This document shows positions 1 to 13,665 of a stretch of 64,000 nt of DNA, piece by piece. A program made the position numbers and the translations under genes. How positions within the stretch are numbered: position 1 is the stretch's first letter; each line of letters opens with the position of its first letter. Under the pieces are notes generated by a model. It did not search any database and was not told the DNA's origin. It saw only the letters and a list, made by a program, of their open reading frames with translations. The stretch comes from Pterobdella sp. o SKG-2022 (taxonomy: Eukaryota; Annelida; Clitellata; Hirudinida; Piscicolidae): assembly GCA_964035795.1 (NCBI GenBank), contig OZ038326.1, forward strand, positions 833,803-897,802, given 5' to 3'.

Positions 1-3000
1 CATGCCTTGTTCTCACAATGGTAATTATAATTTATAATGAATTTTCACAACTGTCACTTTGTAAAACTTTGTATGAAGTAATAATTATTGCCAAATCTTT
101 CGTGAAAAAATAAAATTTTTTAAAAAATCTTTGTAAACATTATTTACGTCTTTGAAAGTTGTAATCAACGATAGATGGTGATAAAAGCGATAAATTAATA
201 AAAGGCTGTGGTAGATGGTTAGCTTTGTCAGGTGTTACAACCGACTCTCAAGCCTTTTTCTCTTGTTATTATCTTGTATTTTCATTATTAGCTTTTATTA
301 ATATCATTTTTTTATTTTCTTCAAACACTAAACATTGCCTTGATCTTTATTCTCAAAACAAATAAGTTTGTCTTCAAGTCTTCACGCTGTGCTTAGCTTT
401 TAAAACATTTTAGTGTTGGAAACTTATGAAGCTTTAAGACATTAAAAGCGTGAAAAATTGTTTTTATGTTCGCTCAGGTCCGTGTGTGTGCAATGTTTAG
501 AGAAGGGCAGTTAATCAATTAGAGAGTTATTTACGGGTTCAAAATTTTTAAATGTTCATTCCCATCTATTAACTGCAATGATGAGATAAAACCTTTTTTA
601 AAGGGTTACAAATGAAATCTATTTTGCATTGGTGGGTTATTTTGGAAAAAGGTTTTTCTAAGAAAAAATTTTTTTTGGAGAAGATGGAAATTCAAGCAAA
701 ATGTGTTGATATTCTTAATTACCGATGAATCAAACGCTTATCAAAGCTTCATCACAAACTCGAGCTACAACGTTTAAATCTCGCTGCTTCAATTGAGATA
801 TTAGAGTAATTTCGATTATTTTAAATCTTTGTAAATATAACTTTTCTTCCAAGTTTTTGCACTCTGAAAGCCCTTGTTGAGTTTTTGAGATTTTAAGCTT
901 CAAGATTATGGATTTTATATGGATATTAATCATAAATATTTTAAATAAGATTAAAAAATGATAAATAAGCACACAATTATCTTTTTTGAGTGCAATGCAA
1001 TGAAAAATGCCGAAAAAAAGTTGAAAAACTTTAAAAATATAAAAATAAAATATAAATTTCGGGTTTTTGGCGTTTGTTATCAGGACCATCTTTCCGGTGC
1101 ATCGCTCCTCATCGCATTGTTATCGCCATGATAGATCCGCAGGCATTTTTAGAGGGTCTTTCATTAATCCGATTGTGGCTTTTTAATGCAGAATCTCGTG
1201 GAGTTGTATAGGCGATGCTATGATTTATGTTAGCAAGGTTTGTCGAGAATTATTTTCTTTTATGTGGTTTTGATATAAATAAATTTAATATAAAAGTTTT
1301 AGTTTTTTTCACTTTTTTTAGAGAAAATTATCTTAATAAATCTTTGAAATTTCAGGAAGTTTATGCTTTTTTGCACTTAGCATTCAAGGTTTCGTTTAAA
1401 TTTTCATCATTAGTTTGAAATAGAAGAAATATTTCCATGTCAAATATACAGGTATTCAAGTATTATTATTGTTTTGCATTAAGTTTCAGCACACAAGAGG
1501 GATTTTTTAATATAAGATATTTAATATAATTTAATATAAGATATTTTAAGATGCTTTGATTTCTAAATACTTCATTTGAGAAATCCCCGTTGTTCTCATA
1601 CCTCTGCGAGCCTAAAAAACTACATCTATCATTTCTCATGTAAATGAAACCGGTATCAGATCAATGGAAAGAATATCCATTTCTTTTTTTGACTCCATCT
1701 TATTCAATTTACAAAGGCTTTTTCATGTGCGTCTGAGTTGTGTTGAAATTAATTTTATCAATTTTTTTTTGACTGTGGTTTCTTTAGTTTTGTCGGGATT
1801 TAATCAATCAATTAATCTGCAACAGTAAGCTGAAAAGATTTGTTGGCAATTTTAATTGGTGATTGCTTAGTTTAAACAAAAAGTTTCAAAGTGAGAATTA
1901 AATAATCGCAACATGAACTGATGTTCTATAAAATTAGATACCAATTAAAGTGAGTCATATCTCTCACAAATAAGAACTACTTCAAGATTGCATAGCTCAC
2001 TTCATAATGTGAGTTCGACTTACGAAAAGATCTCTTTAGTTGAACGAAGTGTTTGATTTGAATTCATTTGCACTTTATCATTAGGAGGTAGATTAGCACA
2101 AGGAGCACGATAACAGGACTTAACACTTTACAACAATTTACTCGGCTCCTAAAACTTTAAAGCTATCGAAAAATGTTAACTTTGAGCCTGAAGTGAGATG
2201 ATGTTTTTTAAAATATTATTATTGCATCAACGAGAGCATCAGCTTTATTTTATTTTTTTATTAAAAATATCATTTCTGTCTCATCAATCATCCTGGGAGG
2301 CATTCAGCACCCGAACACTCAGCTCAAAAGTAATTCTGATGTTGACAATTAATCAATTCAACTTCTGAATTTATTTCTGTAATAGATTTATCTTAATTGG
2401 TTCAAAACCAACTAAATATGAATCTTATATTAAATATTTATTGTATTGGTGAGACGAGTCTTTTTAAAGCTATTGCAATCAGCGAAGATCTTACTAATTG
2501 TATTGGAAGACTTGCAACGTAACCACCATCTTTGTTTTTTTATATTTGTGGTTGCAAATTTTTCTATAATATTCGCCGTTTGACAAATCATGCCAATTTT
2601 TATAAAGACACTCACGCAAAAATTTTGATTGAAAATTATTTTAAAAATGTTCATTAAATTCCGATATTATCAAAAAATGCATGAAGATTTTTGGAGAAAA
2701 TTCACTGTGGCATGTAGTCTATTAAATTTATCTTTTTTTAAATCTGTTTTGACTTGATACATTTTCACTTTTTTCGAGATATGCCCAATTAAAGTTACTA
2801 GTTGTTTTGAAAAATTTTCTTTATATGAAATCTAATAAAGATACATCACTTTCGAATCTTGTTTTATAACATTAGATTCAGTCAAGCTGCAATACCATTA
2901 TTCAAGTTTAATGAGAAAAACCTTGAGTTGTTTTCTCACAAATCGAAACTTGGTTGATGGTCTGAACAATGCATCAGCCATATTAATCATGGGAGCAAGA

Positions 3001-5305
3001 AGATATAAATCAACAAACGTACCCTATCCTGCTACTGACCACATCACGCATGCTTAACTTAATTGCTCTTGTCCTCTAAATGTCAGTATATCAGTTTGTG
3101 CCCATGTATCAGTATATCAGTTTATGTCTGTATTAGTTTGTGTGTCTATGTATCAGTTAGTGTCTATGTATCAGTTTGTTTCTATGTATTATATATCCCA
3201 TGAAAAATATGTCTTTTAATGATTAGTCTTGTCCTATACAATGAATCTTAATGGTTTTTATGACAATGTCTCTAAGCTGGGTTTTAAAGATATTAGAAAC
3301 TTCAAAAACTTCAAAGAACTTAGCCATGTAAGTGATCTTTGTTGTTTTCAAAGATTTATTCCAACCATCAACATCTAAATTATAATTTTAGAAACACAAA
3401 CTTGTGTTTGTTTCCTACATTCCTATCTTGTAGACTACTCTCCATCATTATTCATTATTATTATGATGAAGTCGAAGTGATGATGAGGAAGACATTACAT
3501 ATAGGTTTTGTATCGAAGGGTCTTGGGAACATATAATCAACACATCCATAAGTAATATATGTCAGCTTTCAGCAAGCTTTCATATGGTTTTGTTTAAGAT
3601 GGATTGGATAACCATTTGTTCTTATGTGCGTTTCAATGTCTTACTTGAGTATATGACTATTTTGGGGAATTTAGTTAGTCCCATTTGCAAGAAAAAATGA
3701 AAGACTGAGAAGAATTTTAATAATTATATTTGTTTGTTCAATTAAAGTGGAATAAATTTTTCAACAGAAGCATGAAGATTTAATTTGGTTCCAGTCATGA
3801 GAGATATAAAAGCTGCCATAATCTACAAAAGGAACTTTAATATAGCTTAATTTATATTTTCGCATTTATATGAATAGTTTTCTAAAAGAATATTTATGAA
3901 ATTATTTGCTAGCAGATGACTCTGCAGAAAATTATTGAATTTCTTGAAAAGCATTTTCCTTATTGATGATATTGTTTTGAAATTGAATATTGCTATATTA
4001 TTTTTATGTAAAATAATGTTCTAAACAATTTCTATGAAAGAAAAAATTTCTTTAAAAGCGAAAATATATTAAGCAAAACAAAAAGTATATCCTTAAATTT
4101 TTTTAAGAAAAATTTTCGCTATTAAGTTTGCGTGGTGGAAAATATTCTCTAATATAATAGTTGCATTGTGAATTCTTCAATGTGAAGCTTAAAAGTTGAA
4201 TAAAAATTAAATATGCAAAAAGATTCATACAATCAAATGTTGGACATTCTCCCAGCAATAAAACTTATTAATCATGCGCACTTTCCCACACTCTTATTGG
4301 AATTAAAGTTGAATCAAAAGTTAGTATTTTATCTATGATTGATTTTTTCGTCGTTCACTGAAGGGTTTTTGTAAAAAAGTTTAAAAATTTTATATTAAAA
4401 GGAGTTTGTTAATATTTATAATGGTCGAATATTGGTTCCTTAAAATGTTGAGCGTAGATGTAGATTAGACGTTTGAACAAATTCAATTTAGGAGATATTT
4501 GGAAAGAATTTCAAAGCAAATACCCAATATGTCATGCATTTAATCCGGGTATTTTTTAACTTAAAAGGTACTTTTTTGTCTAGATCATAGAAACAGATTT
4601 GAAATAATGAACTTCTGAAAGTTCTCTAATTGAATCAAAGCTTTTAAAGTCTTCTGGATCAGTGAAAATAAATATAGTCGATTTCATTTTTTTTGCTATT
4701 AACTCAAGTTAATTTGTCTAAAATATAAAAGGTTTGAATCAATTTAAAAACGAGTTTTGTGAATTTTTAATAAATTCAGCAAATTGTTAAGGGGAAAATT
4801 TCTTGGAAATGCACTTGAAGCATTAATCAAATTACCAAAGACTTTGTCTGTTATTTTAAGTAATTAACATTTTTCTGAATTTTCAAATCAACTAAAACAA
4901 CAAATGACATTGAAATTGCAATTGTGTTTAGAACAAAAAAAATTTCCTATCAAAAACTTTAATTTTCACCAAACTAATAAAAAATCGATGGATGACGAAT
5001 GGAAACTTAATCGTTGAATTTTGATTTTAAAACTATAAATTTCTTCTTTTTAAAAAAGATGAAAACTAGAGCTGTTTTGAGCTCAAAAACCCAGGATGAA
5101 TAAACAAATACTCAGAACCATTGAAACTCTGCAACAAGCTTCACAAACCACTCAGAACACACTAACTTGAAACGTTTCAAAAAATTTAAATCAATTTCAA
5201 GCACAAAACCACTAAAAGAAAGATATAGGAAGAAATAAATAAAAGGAGATCAAAAGAAGCTTCTGACCATATGCTGGTCAGTCCAGACATAAATCATTAT
5301 TCCTG
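1..5305. other. gene-poor AT-rich stretch
   Basis: No exon could be supported in either strand. Open frames here are short, use codons no differently from the surrounding AT-rich DNA, and match no family I recognise. One minisatellite lies at about 3080-3189 and is listed separately. A slightly GC-richer patch at about 1095-1225 stays open in one plus frame for roughly 40 codons but has no splice or family support. Confidence 0.6.
3080..3189. repeat. degenerate minisatellite
   Basis: Roughly five imperfect copies of a unit of about 20 bases built around tgtctatgtatcagtttgtg. Copies vary in length and sequence, so this is an old or slipped array rather than a recently expanded one. Confidence 0.6.
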
Positions 5306-5377
5306 TTATAAATCATCAGAGCCCCCGGCAATGGGCAGGTCATCACCACTTGGGCCTGGCGTGCGAGGAGAATCACT
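5306..5377 (-). CDS. candidate 3'-terminal exon of an unidentified gene
   Basis: This is a GC-rich island in otherwise AT-rich DNA. On the minus strand an AG acceptor (atacag) is followed by 23 codons and a TAA stop. The peptide starts SDSPRTPGPSGDD and ends in GGSDDL, a Ser/Pro/Gly/Asp-rich composition typical of a disordered C-terminal tail. It enters in phase 0, which matches the donor phase of the candidate minus-strand exon at 13472-13545, so the two could be the last exons of one gene with a large intron. I do not recognise the family. A chance GC-rich open frame is the main alternative. Confidence 0.35.
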   Translation of the reverse strand, partial: SDSPRTPGPSGDDLPIAGGSDDL

Positions 5378-8300
5378 CTGTATCCTTCAGATTTATTCAG
5401 TCTAGTTTTTATAGTCTTTTGTCGTTCCACTTATTTTTCGTTCTACTGTTTTGAATTTTAGATTTTTTTTCCGGTGTTTTGAGTTTTAGTTTTTTTAATT
5501 TAAGGTTTTATCGTCAGTAGTTTTTTATTGAATTACGAAAACTAATTCAACTGCAAGTAGGAGGTCCCTTCGCAATCATTCTCAAATGAGATCAGTTAAT
5601 GACACGACATAGCTCAAAGAATGCCCAACCGAAAATATTTTGAAAAATTATCGAAGCTTGAAATTAGATTTAGAAAAAAGTTAAAGATAGCTTGCAAGAG
5701 AACTAATTGAAACTTCCATAAGAACACCTGCTGTGGCATGAAGACTTTATCACGATATATCGTAACACTCCTCATCACACACAACACCACACCCACCATT
5801 TATTTGGCGCTTCATATCATTATACTACTATTTGTTCTATTTTATGTTTTTGAATGCAATAGGATAATTTTCAAAGTTTTTTTGAATTACTTCAATTCCG
5901 AATTGAACACAAAGCTAATAAGCACAATAACTTATATTCACCTTGTTGTCTTGCAAATTCACTTCACCTCAAATGCAAAAAGTTCTTTCCCTAATCGAAT
6001 TAAAGAAAAATAAAATTTATGTTTTTAAGCTTTATAAATCAAGTTCAAATTTGCATGCCCTTAAATTCAATTTCACCTCTCATTAAACCTACCTCTACTA
6101 ACCTTTCATATTATAATAAACTCTATGTGAGCATCATAGAAGTTTACGTCATCATCATCATTTTTATTTTATATATTTATCATTTTACCTCATAATTTCT
6201 TTCTTTGTATTATTATTTTTGCTTCTATAATTTCTCTTCTTCATCAGACTACGACAGTTTATCATTTTCTACAACTTTTCTTCACTTTATTTAACAAAAC
6301 TATCTCCATTATCACTCTATTTATCATGATCATCTTATTCATCATCATCATCTCCATTTTATTCATCATAACCAACTTACTCAAACCAACACAAACAGCA
6401 TATCATCTCTGTCTGTGATGGAACTAACTTTAAACACAAACCACCAATCTTTTTTCAAGTACCCAAATTCACCTACTTAGCATTTTTTTCTTATTTCTTC
6501 CATTTACAAAAGTTCATACCAAGTTCTGTTTCCACTAAAAACTGAAACCACACGTCTCAAAAAGCGCATTTTGAATTTTTTAAAAATAAATTATTGTTTT
6601 TAAAACTCAAAATTCTCTATAATAAAGGCTGAAACACTCACAAATGCCTCTGAATATCAGCACAACAATCCGAACGCAGCTTGAGTTGCACGCCTTATTA
6701 TGATTTCTATACTTTTAATTACACCTTCCTTTACACACAATGATAAAGATCTGCTAAAACAATAATTATAGAGAAAGAATTTTTCATGCATTAAAATGGT
6801 AACACGGTGGCACTATGCTGTTAAACGCTGAGATTATTCTGAAATTTTTGCCAGGAATTTAGTTTTTAAGCTTGGTTCGAGCTTCCATATTGTAAACACT
6901 ATAGTTGAAATATAGATTATCATCTTTCAAAATTAATCACCTAGTAACACAGCGTTTATGCTTTTTATATTATCCTGTTGGTTCCTTGTTAACCTTTTTA
7001 TGCATTAAAGTTATATGATTACCAGAGCTAACAAGAATTTTACCTGCTTGGCCGCAATCTTGCGTTAAATTTGTCCTCATTTTTAGGGCTAGTGTGTCTA
7101 TATGGTGATATACAAAGTATTAAATTGTGGCGACCTTCGTCGGTCGTTTAGCTTCACTAATCTTTTGATTAAGTGTGATTTTATAAATGTAAGCTTTTTT
7201 TATCGATGCAAAATTGTATTGAGAAACACTACAAATAATAATTATCATTTCAGAGATAATGTGGTGTCAAGGAGTTTTTGGTCATTATTTTGGAGATAAT
7301 GTGGTGCTTAGGTTTTTATGACTATTTCAAATACATCTCTTTGCAAATAAACTTTTTTTAAACAAACCTTGAAAGAGTGTTTGAGCGAAGAATCATTATA
7401 AGCAGCGATGCAACATTTGTAACGTCATGTTATGGAATTTTAGGTAAAAATCGAATAAATAAATAAAAAACATAAAAATAAACATATTGATTTGTGTGAA
7501 TTAATCTTTTGAATCTCTTTTATTCAGTCTTATGATCTATGTGACTGTAAGTCTTAGTCCCGGGAACAGGAACCTGTTCTAATGGACACAGCCTGGCTTT
7601 AGTGTGGCTTACATGCTCATGCTTATCCGCCCATAAATTCAATTTTAGTGATTGTTTATTAGGGTGTTTGGCATTTTATATCTTGGAATAAATATTCTGC
7701 CATATATTATGGCAACATTATCTTGGTATTTTGAATATGATTTCATATAACACAAGTGTTATCTAACAAGTAGCAGTTTCAATGCACAGACAGACCATTT
7801 TATATAGCAGTTTCATGAGCAAGCCACCCAGGCAAACTAAAAAAACTGTTTTTAAAATAAAACAAAGATAAATTAATTAGTTAGCTTTGAAATGTAAAGT
7901 TTGGACTGAAAATTTAATAGTTTTGCCAGTTCATAAGTCCTTTTTGTGTTCTTCTATTCAGCTTATTTGTTTTTAAAACTGTTAAAAACATTTTAAAAAA
8001 GAATTTTGATTTTAAATTTTCATCTATATACGTTCCATGCGCATCAGAGATGTTTCCCTGTATTTAATTGGAATATCAGTTACATAAACTTTATCTCTAA
8101 GTAAATAAGCAGAACGGTATGATAATGAAACTTGATATATGATGTTAACTATGGCTAAAACTCGGCATCAACAACACAAGATCTTGCATAATAATCGTTG
8201 GGCTGCGTCGATAAGATCTCCTTTATGTGTTTGTAATACTTGTTCTGCTATCTTGTCGACCAGCGTTAACATGCCGCAGTTTCAAGGTGATTTAATGGCA

Positions 8301-9520
8301 GGAGATGCGGATTTTATTTTCTAAATATTAAGTGTTTTAGTTACTGGTTCAAGATTTTCTGATCCGCAGCTAAGTTTTAAAATCGAAGCAACTTAGTGAC
8401 CTTTATTTGAGCGAGAATGTCTATTAAAAATTTTGTGGGTCATTTATGGAAATTTTTCAAAAATGAAGATAAGGAGTTTTATTCTTGTTTTATCGATTTA
8501 TTAATGCATTTTAGACATTGTCCAAAGAAACTATTCTTAAAATATTTCGCGGTGTGATTAAGAGTTTTCTTACTAACAAACACTCAAGAATACTTTTGTT
8601 TGTGTCATTCTACGTTCTGTCGAATCAAAAATACAACCGTGAAAAAATTCTCCAAAAGTGAAGAAGCTTTTTGAAATGTCTATTAGAAAATTCAGCGACG
8701 GGCTTATTTTTTAGTGTAAATAACCATTCCAATGCTTTATTTCTTTGGGAAAGTCATAAAGCATGAATATGAAAGTCATTTTGGTAGCATACTTAATAAT
8801 GATCGACTCTTATGTCCTCACAAGCATTAGCCATTGGCTGAGCGATAAAACAGTGTCTTTTAAACGAACAGCAAAATTTGTGTAAAATTCCAAAATGTGA
8901 AAGCTATAAAATTTTATTTCCTTATCTCAAACAACATCAAAATCTTCTTTACCTTCAGACTTTATGCGGATAATGATTATTACCGTACTAAAAGTTACTA
9001 CGATCAAAAAAATTGCAAACTATAAAAGTTTAGATGATCACTTGGGAAAGTAATGAAAAACAGATGAGACAAACCAGGGAAAACTTAAACAAAATGTAAA
9101 AGCTTTGTAATTGAAGGCAATATATTTAAAGGGTACGGGGGAGCACCGAAGAACCAGTACTAGGCCATCTATCACCCACTCAAGCAGGGCTGAGTTGGTC
9201 ATTCAGCCAGGGAAAACTCTGGAGCTCTGTGTGCTTTCAAGCTTTATCGCATTTAAATTAGGCTCCATTTTTTGCTATGCACACTTGCTTCAATGTTTTT
9301 CAAACATATGAAACTTGTCAAGAAATTCAAGTTCTCATAAGCTTTTTGGTACTTTTAATAAAAGGTTAAAAATGGAAACATGCAAGCATCAGGTTGAGTT
9401 CATGAATCTTTCAAGCGTTTTTATTGTATAGCATTAGATTCATAATTTGATCAGCATTATCAATCATAGCAATCTGCACTCATTTCCACCCATCCATTAC
9501 CCCCTCATCATCTCCCGCAG

Positions 9521-9587
9521 CTACTCGGTCGTGACTTGGCGCAGTCTCCAATCAGTTGAACTCATTGATTTAGTAATTTCCAATTAA
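9521..9587 (+). CDS. candidate plus-strand terminal exon, frame uncertain
   Basis: A very strong 3' splice site precedes this segment: a long pyrimidine tract at about 9480-9518 ending in cccgcag. After it, phase 0 gives a 12-residue peptide starting LLGRDLAQ and a stop at 9557-9559. The frame entered after one base gives a 21-residue peptide starting YSVVTWRSLQS and a stop at 9585-9587. Neither matches a family I know, and no upstream exon was identified. The splice signal, not the peptide, is the reason for listing it. Confidence 0.25.
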
Positions 9588-10367
9588 TTCTTTTTCAGCC
9601 ATTTGATTTTATATCCGTTTTATTTCGAGAATTATTTTTATTTTAAAAACCAAACTTTCGACATTAAAATCATATTCTGAGAGTATTAATTTTTATTAGA
9701 GAAACACGTTCTTTTACGGTATCAATCTCCTAGCCTTATATGCTGGCATGGTCATTAAAACAAGATTAAACACAGAGTTCTCATGGGAGTAGGGAACGGC
9801 AAGTGTTTGAAATCTGTATCAATACCTGATGGTCCTTAAAATGATTTCTTAATATTCCTTCTGGTTGTGGCAGTATGAGGCCTTTACCAAGGGGATATAA
9901 GCTGAAAAGTCGGTCCCTTTCATTGGAAAAGGTCTTTATTTATTGAATCTATTAAAACTCAAAGAAAATTCCATACATCTTTTCATTTGAGAGTAAAATT
10001 GAAACAATAATATCAAAAATAAACTTAATTAAACTCAAGTCTCATTAATTCGACTCGTTTGAAATTACATCTTCATGCTATTTGGGATCATACCTGTATG
10101 AGAGCTTGACTCAGCAACCACAACCACACAACATTCTATATCTCCTTACATATCCACAGCATATCCCTCAACTCAACATATTTTTAATACAATGTATTTC
10201 AGTTCTTCAAGCTCAATTTATATTATGCATGTTAGATTGTACTACTGTAGTTTTTTAGTTCTGGGGCGTACAACAATAAACAAGGAGTGTCTTTACAAGG
10301 GTAATTAGGTGGTTTGTGCTGTTTGATATAGATTTGAGTGTGGATGCTTGTTATATAGTTAAGGTTT

Positions 10368-10505
10368 GTATATGTGTTGGAAGTTTGTATATGTTTTGAA
10401 ACATGGTATATGTGTTGAAATATTGTATATGTGTTGGAAGTTTGTATATGTTTTGAAACATGGTATATGTGTTGAAATATTGTATATGTGTTGGAAGTTT
10501 GTATA
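10368..10505. repeat. 57-bp higher-order minisatellite made of three 19-bp subunits
   Basis: About 2.4 copies of a 57-base unit. Each unit consists of three related 19-mers: gtatatgtgttggaagttt, gtatatgttttgaaacatg and gtatatgtgttgaaatatt. Because 57 is a multiple of three, the array stays open in frames on both strands and encodes a 19-residue repeat either way. I regard those frames as artefacts of the repeat. Confidence 0.9.
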
Positions 10506-13471
10506 TCTCTTCGTGTACCCATTAACACAACTAAATAAAAGCTTGGTCATTTTGAAATTTAGCTGTTAATTTTTGAATTATTTATATTTTATTATTTTAT
10601 CTGTACCAATGTAGAAAGTATAATTAAAAAATTTTGTTCAAAAAATTTTAAAGTCATTTTTGCACAATTTTATTTCAGAATCTCATGCTCAACTCCGCAT
10701 AAAACCTTCAAATTTAAATGGTTTCAATTATTGTCATGCTTGTTTTATTGTCGAAGTCCTCATTTAAACGCAATAAAAAACAAATTATCAAAAAAAATCT
10801 ATTCTTGAATATATTCCAAGTAATTCAAATTCATCTTTTATTTTTTCCATCCCAACCAATCAAATTAAATAATTTTGGAATATATTTTTACCATTTCATA
10901 TACTCACTCTCTTATTTAAAAAATCAATTCTTTCGGTTTGTTTCCATTTTTTTATTATTTCTATTATTTTTTTACAAGTATTATAATGATATTTTTTTTA
11001 TTCATACCATTATTCAACTTTTTTATTCGATATTAATTGTTTTCAAAATGGCGTTAGAAATCATGTATCAAATGTTAACAATCAGCGCTAGATTTTATTC
11101 TGACATAAAAAATTGTTTTCGTTGATATTCCCGCTAAAAAATGTTTTCTTAATATTCCCCGCTAAAAATATTTCTCTTCAAAGCTTCAAATCACAACCTA
11201 ATTCTATTTGGAGTTGTGCTAATTGTAATAAAGAAAACAGCATTTCAAAAGCATTACCATGCGGATAAATCAAAAATGCGTTGTAACTACATTCGTTTGG
11301 AATTGTTTTTGATATAAAATTTAAAAAAATTTGCATAAAAATGACGGTATGGATTCAAAATTTCAATAAAATGATTTACTTTTGAACGCAGTGGCGCCGA
11401 AGCGAGCTTGTTTTGTGCCTATTGCCATCATCGGGAAACATAATTCAGCATTTATGTTGGCGTGTTTCCCTTCTTATAAACTCTATTTTGTTCCTTCAAA
11501 GCTTTTATTTCCATAAGGATGATGGTGTTTTTGTTTATTTTGCATTTTTTGACTTCGTTACAAATGTTGCAGTGATATCAAACTGCCTAATGACTGAAAG
11601 TTAAACGTCTGGATAACAAAATATTTTTCTTAAAAAAATTTATGATAAGAAATGTTCTTTATAAAAAACTCAAAGTGAGAAAGGAAAAAATCGATTCGAA
11701 AATCGATATATTGCCCAAATATTTTTTGTAAAGACTTTTTTGTGAGTTGAAAACATTTCCGTCATCTGTAAACGTTTAAATCGATAGTTTATTTCTTTCC
11801 TTTCATGTCCCATCGATTCTTGTTTACTCTTAATGATGCGATTGTTATTTTTATTATTTCTTATTTATTTCTCCTTCTAATAGCTGTTTTCAAGTCATTA
11901 TTCATTTTTATTAGTTTTAAAAACTTTCCAATTCATTTTGCATTTCCAATAATATTTTCTAAAACTTCTAATATAATTAAAACAATACTTAATGTTATTA
12001 CTCCTATAATTATTTTTATTGTTTTCTCTTTTTCTGTTATTATCTCCCTCACAAATCTCTCTGCAAGATCACAGCTCAAAAGCCTCTGATCTGCCACAGC
12101 AACACACGCGATACCACCATCGCAAAAGTACTGCCATTATTGCCCCTATCAAATTTTATGGAATTTCTGAAAGCATTACTAAATATTACAGGGCTTCTAC
12201 CCAAACAGTGGGGCCTTTACATTCCTTCAATATGAGACACCAAAAAAGTTCGTTATGCGTTAACAAAGATTGCCAGAAAATATAAATATTTACAGAATTA
12301 TAAAAAAAAATTAGAAATATTTTTGATGTTTAATTATTTATATCGATAATTATATAACTAAGTATGAGACGCACACTCAGTTGAGTGATAATATGCCTGA
12401 ATGAGATTCGTGCTTCATAATCTCCTAACATTTCTTACATACCGCATAGAACAAAAAATATTTTTGGAATTTTTGTTTTTATATAAAATTCTTTGTGTTG
12501 TTTATGTTGTACATGACATTTTTAAAAAACTTAGTTTTTTTATATTATAATTTCAAACTGTTATTTTTTCATAATCCTTAATTGTACTCATTCTTAATCC
12601 CATGCCACAGAGGTGTTAATATTAAAAATTCTTTCTAATCCTCTCAAATCTATTGCTTCAACAATACTTGTTTTAATGAGTTAGTAAGGTGTGAATAATA
12701 CAGAGTTTGAGAGGGAACTTTTGAGTCGTTTGATGAAACTGAAGCTGTTGCAACCACTTTCTAAGGTGGCCTTTGTGAAGCTTGCTAAACTTATAAAATT
12801 AAAAGTTCTGATGATGGTGGTACTAAAAATATCATTGTTTTGATACAATACATATCACAACTAACTATCAAAGCTGGTTCACATGGTTAAGGATAAATAT
12901 AGCTCTATAAAAAGATGAATTCAGTAGCAACTCTCTTTTTATTCAGATGCATTCCTTTTCCACTACTAGTTACAATAGATATTGTCTAATTCTCCATTTA
13001 TTTAGAGCCTTCTTTTCCAATATTCCTCTTGTGATATTCTATCAAACATAATGACCTAGTTACAGCCCAATCGGCCTATCGCATGAAACTCTGCTCAGTT
13101 GACTTATATAAATGACATAATGTAATTATTTACGGGATAATAGTCACTTATAAGTGACCTTTGAACCTTGTATTATGACCTACAGGATCATTAATGGACA
13201 AGATTGCCATTAAAGAGCTGTCCCACGATCGAGGAGAATAAAGGGAGCTTTGTTGATTGTTGCTCTTATGGAATTAACAAAAAAAGTATACAAAACTTCA
13301 TCTCTTATTTTTTTTTTTGGTGAGTTTTGATGGTTTTGTAAAGAACACTAATTTGAATCACCTGTAATTAGTTATTTTGCGGCTGACTTACATTTGAAAT
13401 CATACTCAACTCATCAATTATGATCAGCACATCAAAAACCATGAAACAGACAAAATAATTCCAACACCCAC

Positions 13472-13545
13472 CTGCACCCTAAAATCGCCTGAGTTGCTTG
13501 GTCTCCAATCCAGGGTCTCTAGTTTGGTGGTGTCGTACACATACA
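13472..13545 (-). CDS. candidate internal exon of an unidentified gene
   Basis: A 74-base minus-strand exon has an acceptor in aacacggcag and a strong CAG/gtgggt donor. After two bases that complete a split codon it reads 24 codons without a stop (YVYDTTKLETLDWRPS ... DFRVQ) and leaves in phase 0. Its base composition is clearly richer in GC than its flanks, and the other two frames contain stops. I do not recognise the family. It could join the candidate terminal exon at 5306-5377 in phase. Its acceptor region is tandemly duplicated (next entry). Confidence 0.5.
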
Positions 13546-13665
13546 CTGCCGTGTTTAATATAATGGTTAAGCATTCACTGCGGTTTTTAATGTAATGGTT
13601 AAAGTTATACTGCGATTTTTAAAACAATGGTTACACATATTTGAAGTGCTTAAAGTAATGGTTAA
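13546..13665. repeat. degenerate tandem repeat of about 32 bp over a splice acceptor
   Basis: Three to four imperfect copies of a unit containing actgcggtttttaat and aatggttaa. Read on the minus strand, each copy carries a cttaac-like branch-point sequence. At least the copy nearest the exon and the next one also carry a gcag acceptor-like end. The array adjoins the candidate exon at 13472-13545. Confidence 0.6.

Larger units (their letters stand above)
5378..13471. other. gene-poor stretch with scattered GC-richer patches
   Basis: Apart from the candidate exon at 9521-9587 and the repeat at 10368-10505, nothing could be assigned. A GC-richer patch at about 7515-7670 keeps a minus-strand frame open for about 50 codons (fragments WADKHEHVSHTKARLCP and VPVPGTKTYSH) but lacks a good splice acceptor. 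Another patch at 9120-9240 is open on plus without family similarity. Several long T-rich runs near 6120-6420 and 10720-12060 make spurious open frames rich in Phe, Leu and Ile. Confidence 0.5.

Noticed and set aside
8139..8324. 61-codon plus-strand open frame with several Cys and His
   Set aside because: No zinc-finger spacing, no splice signals and no recognisable family.
10232..10569. Overlapping open frames on both strands with 19-residue repeats
   Set aside because: Produced by the 57-bp tandem repeat, whose period is divisible by three.
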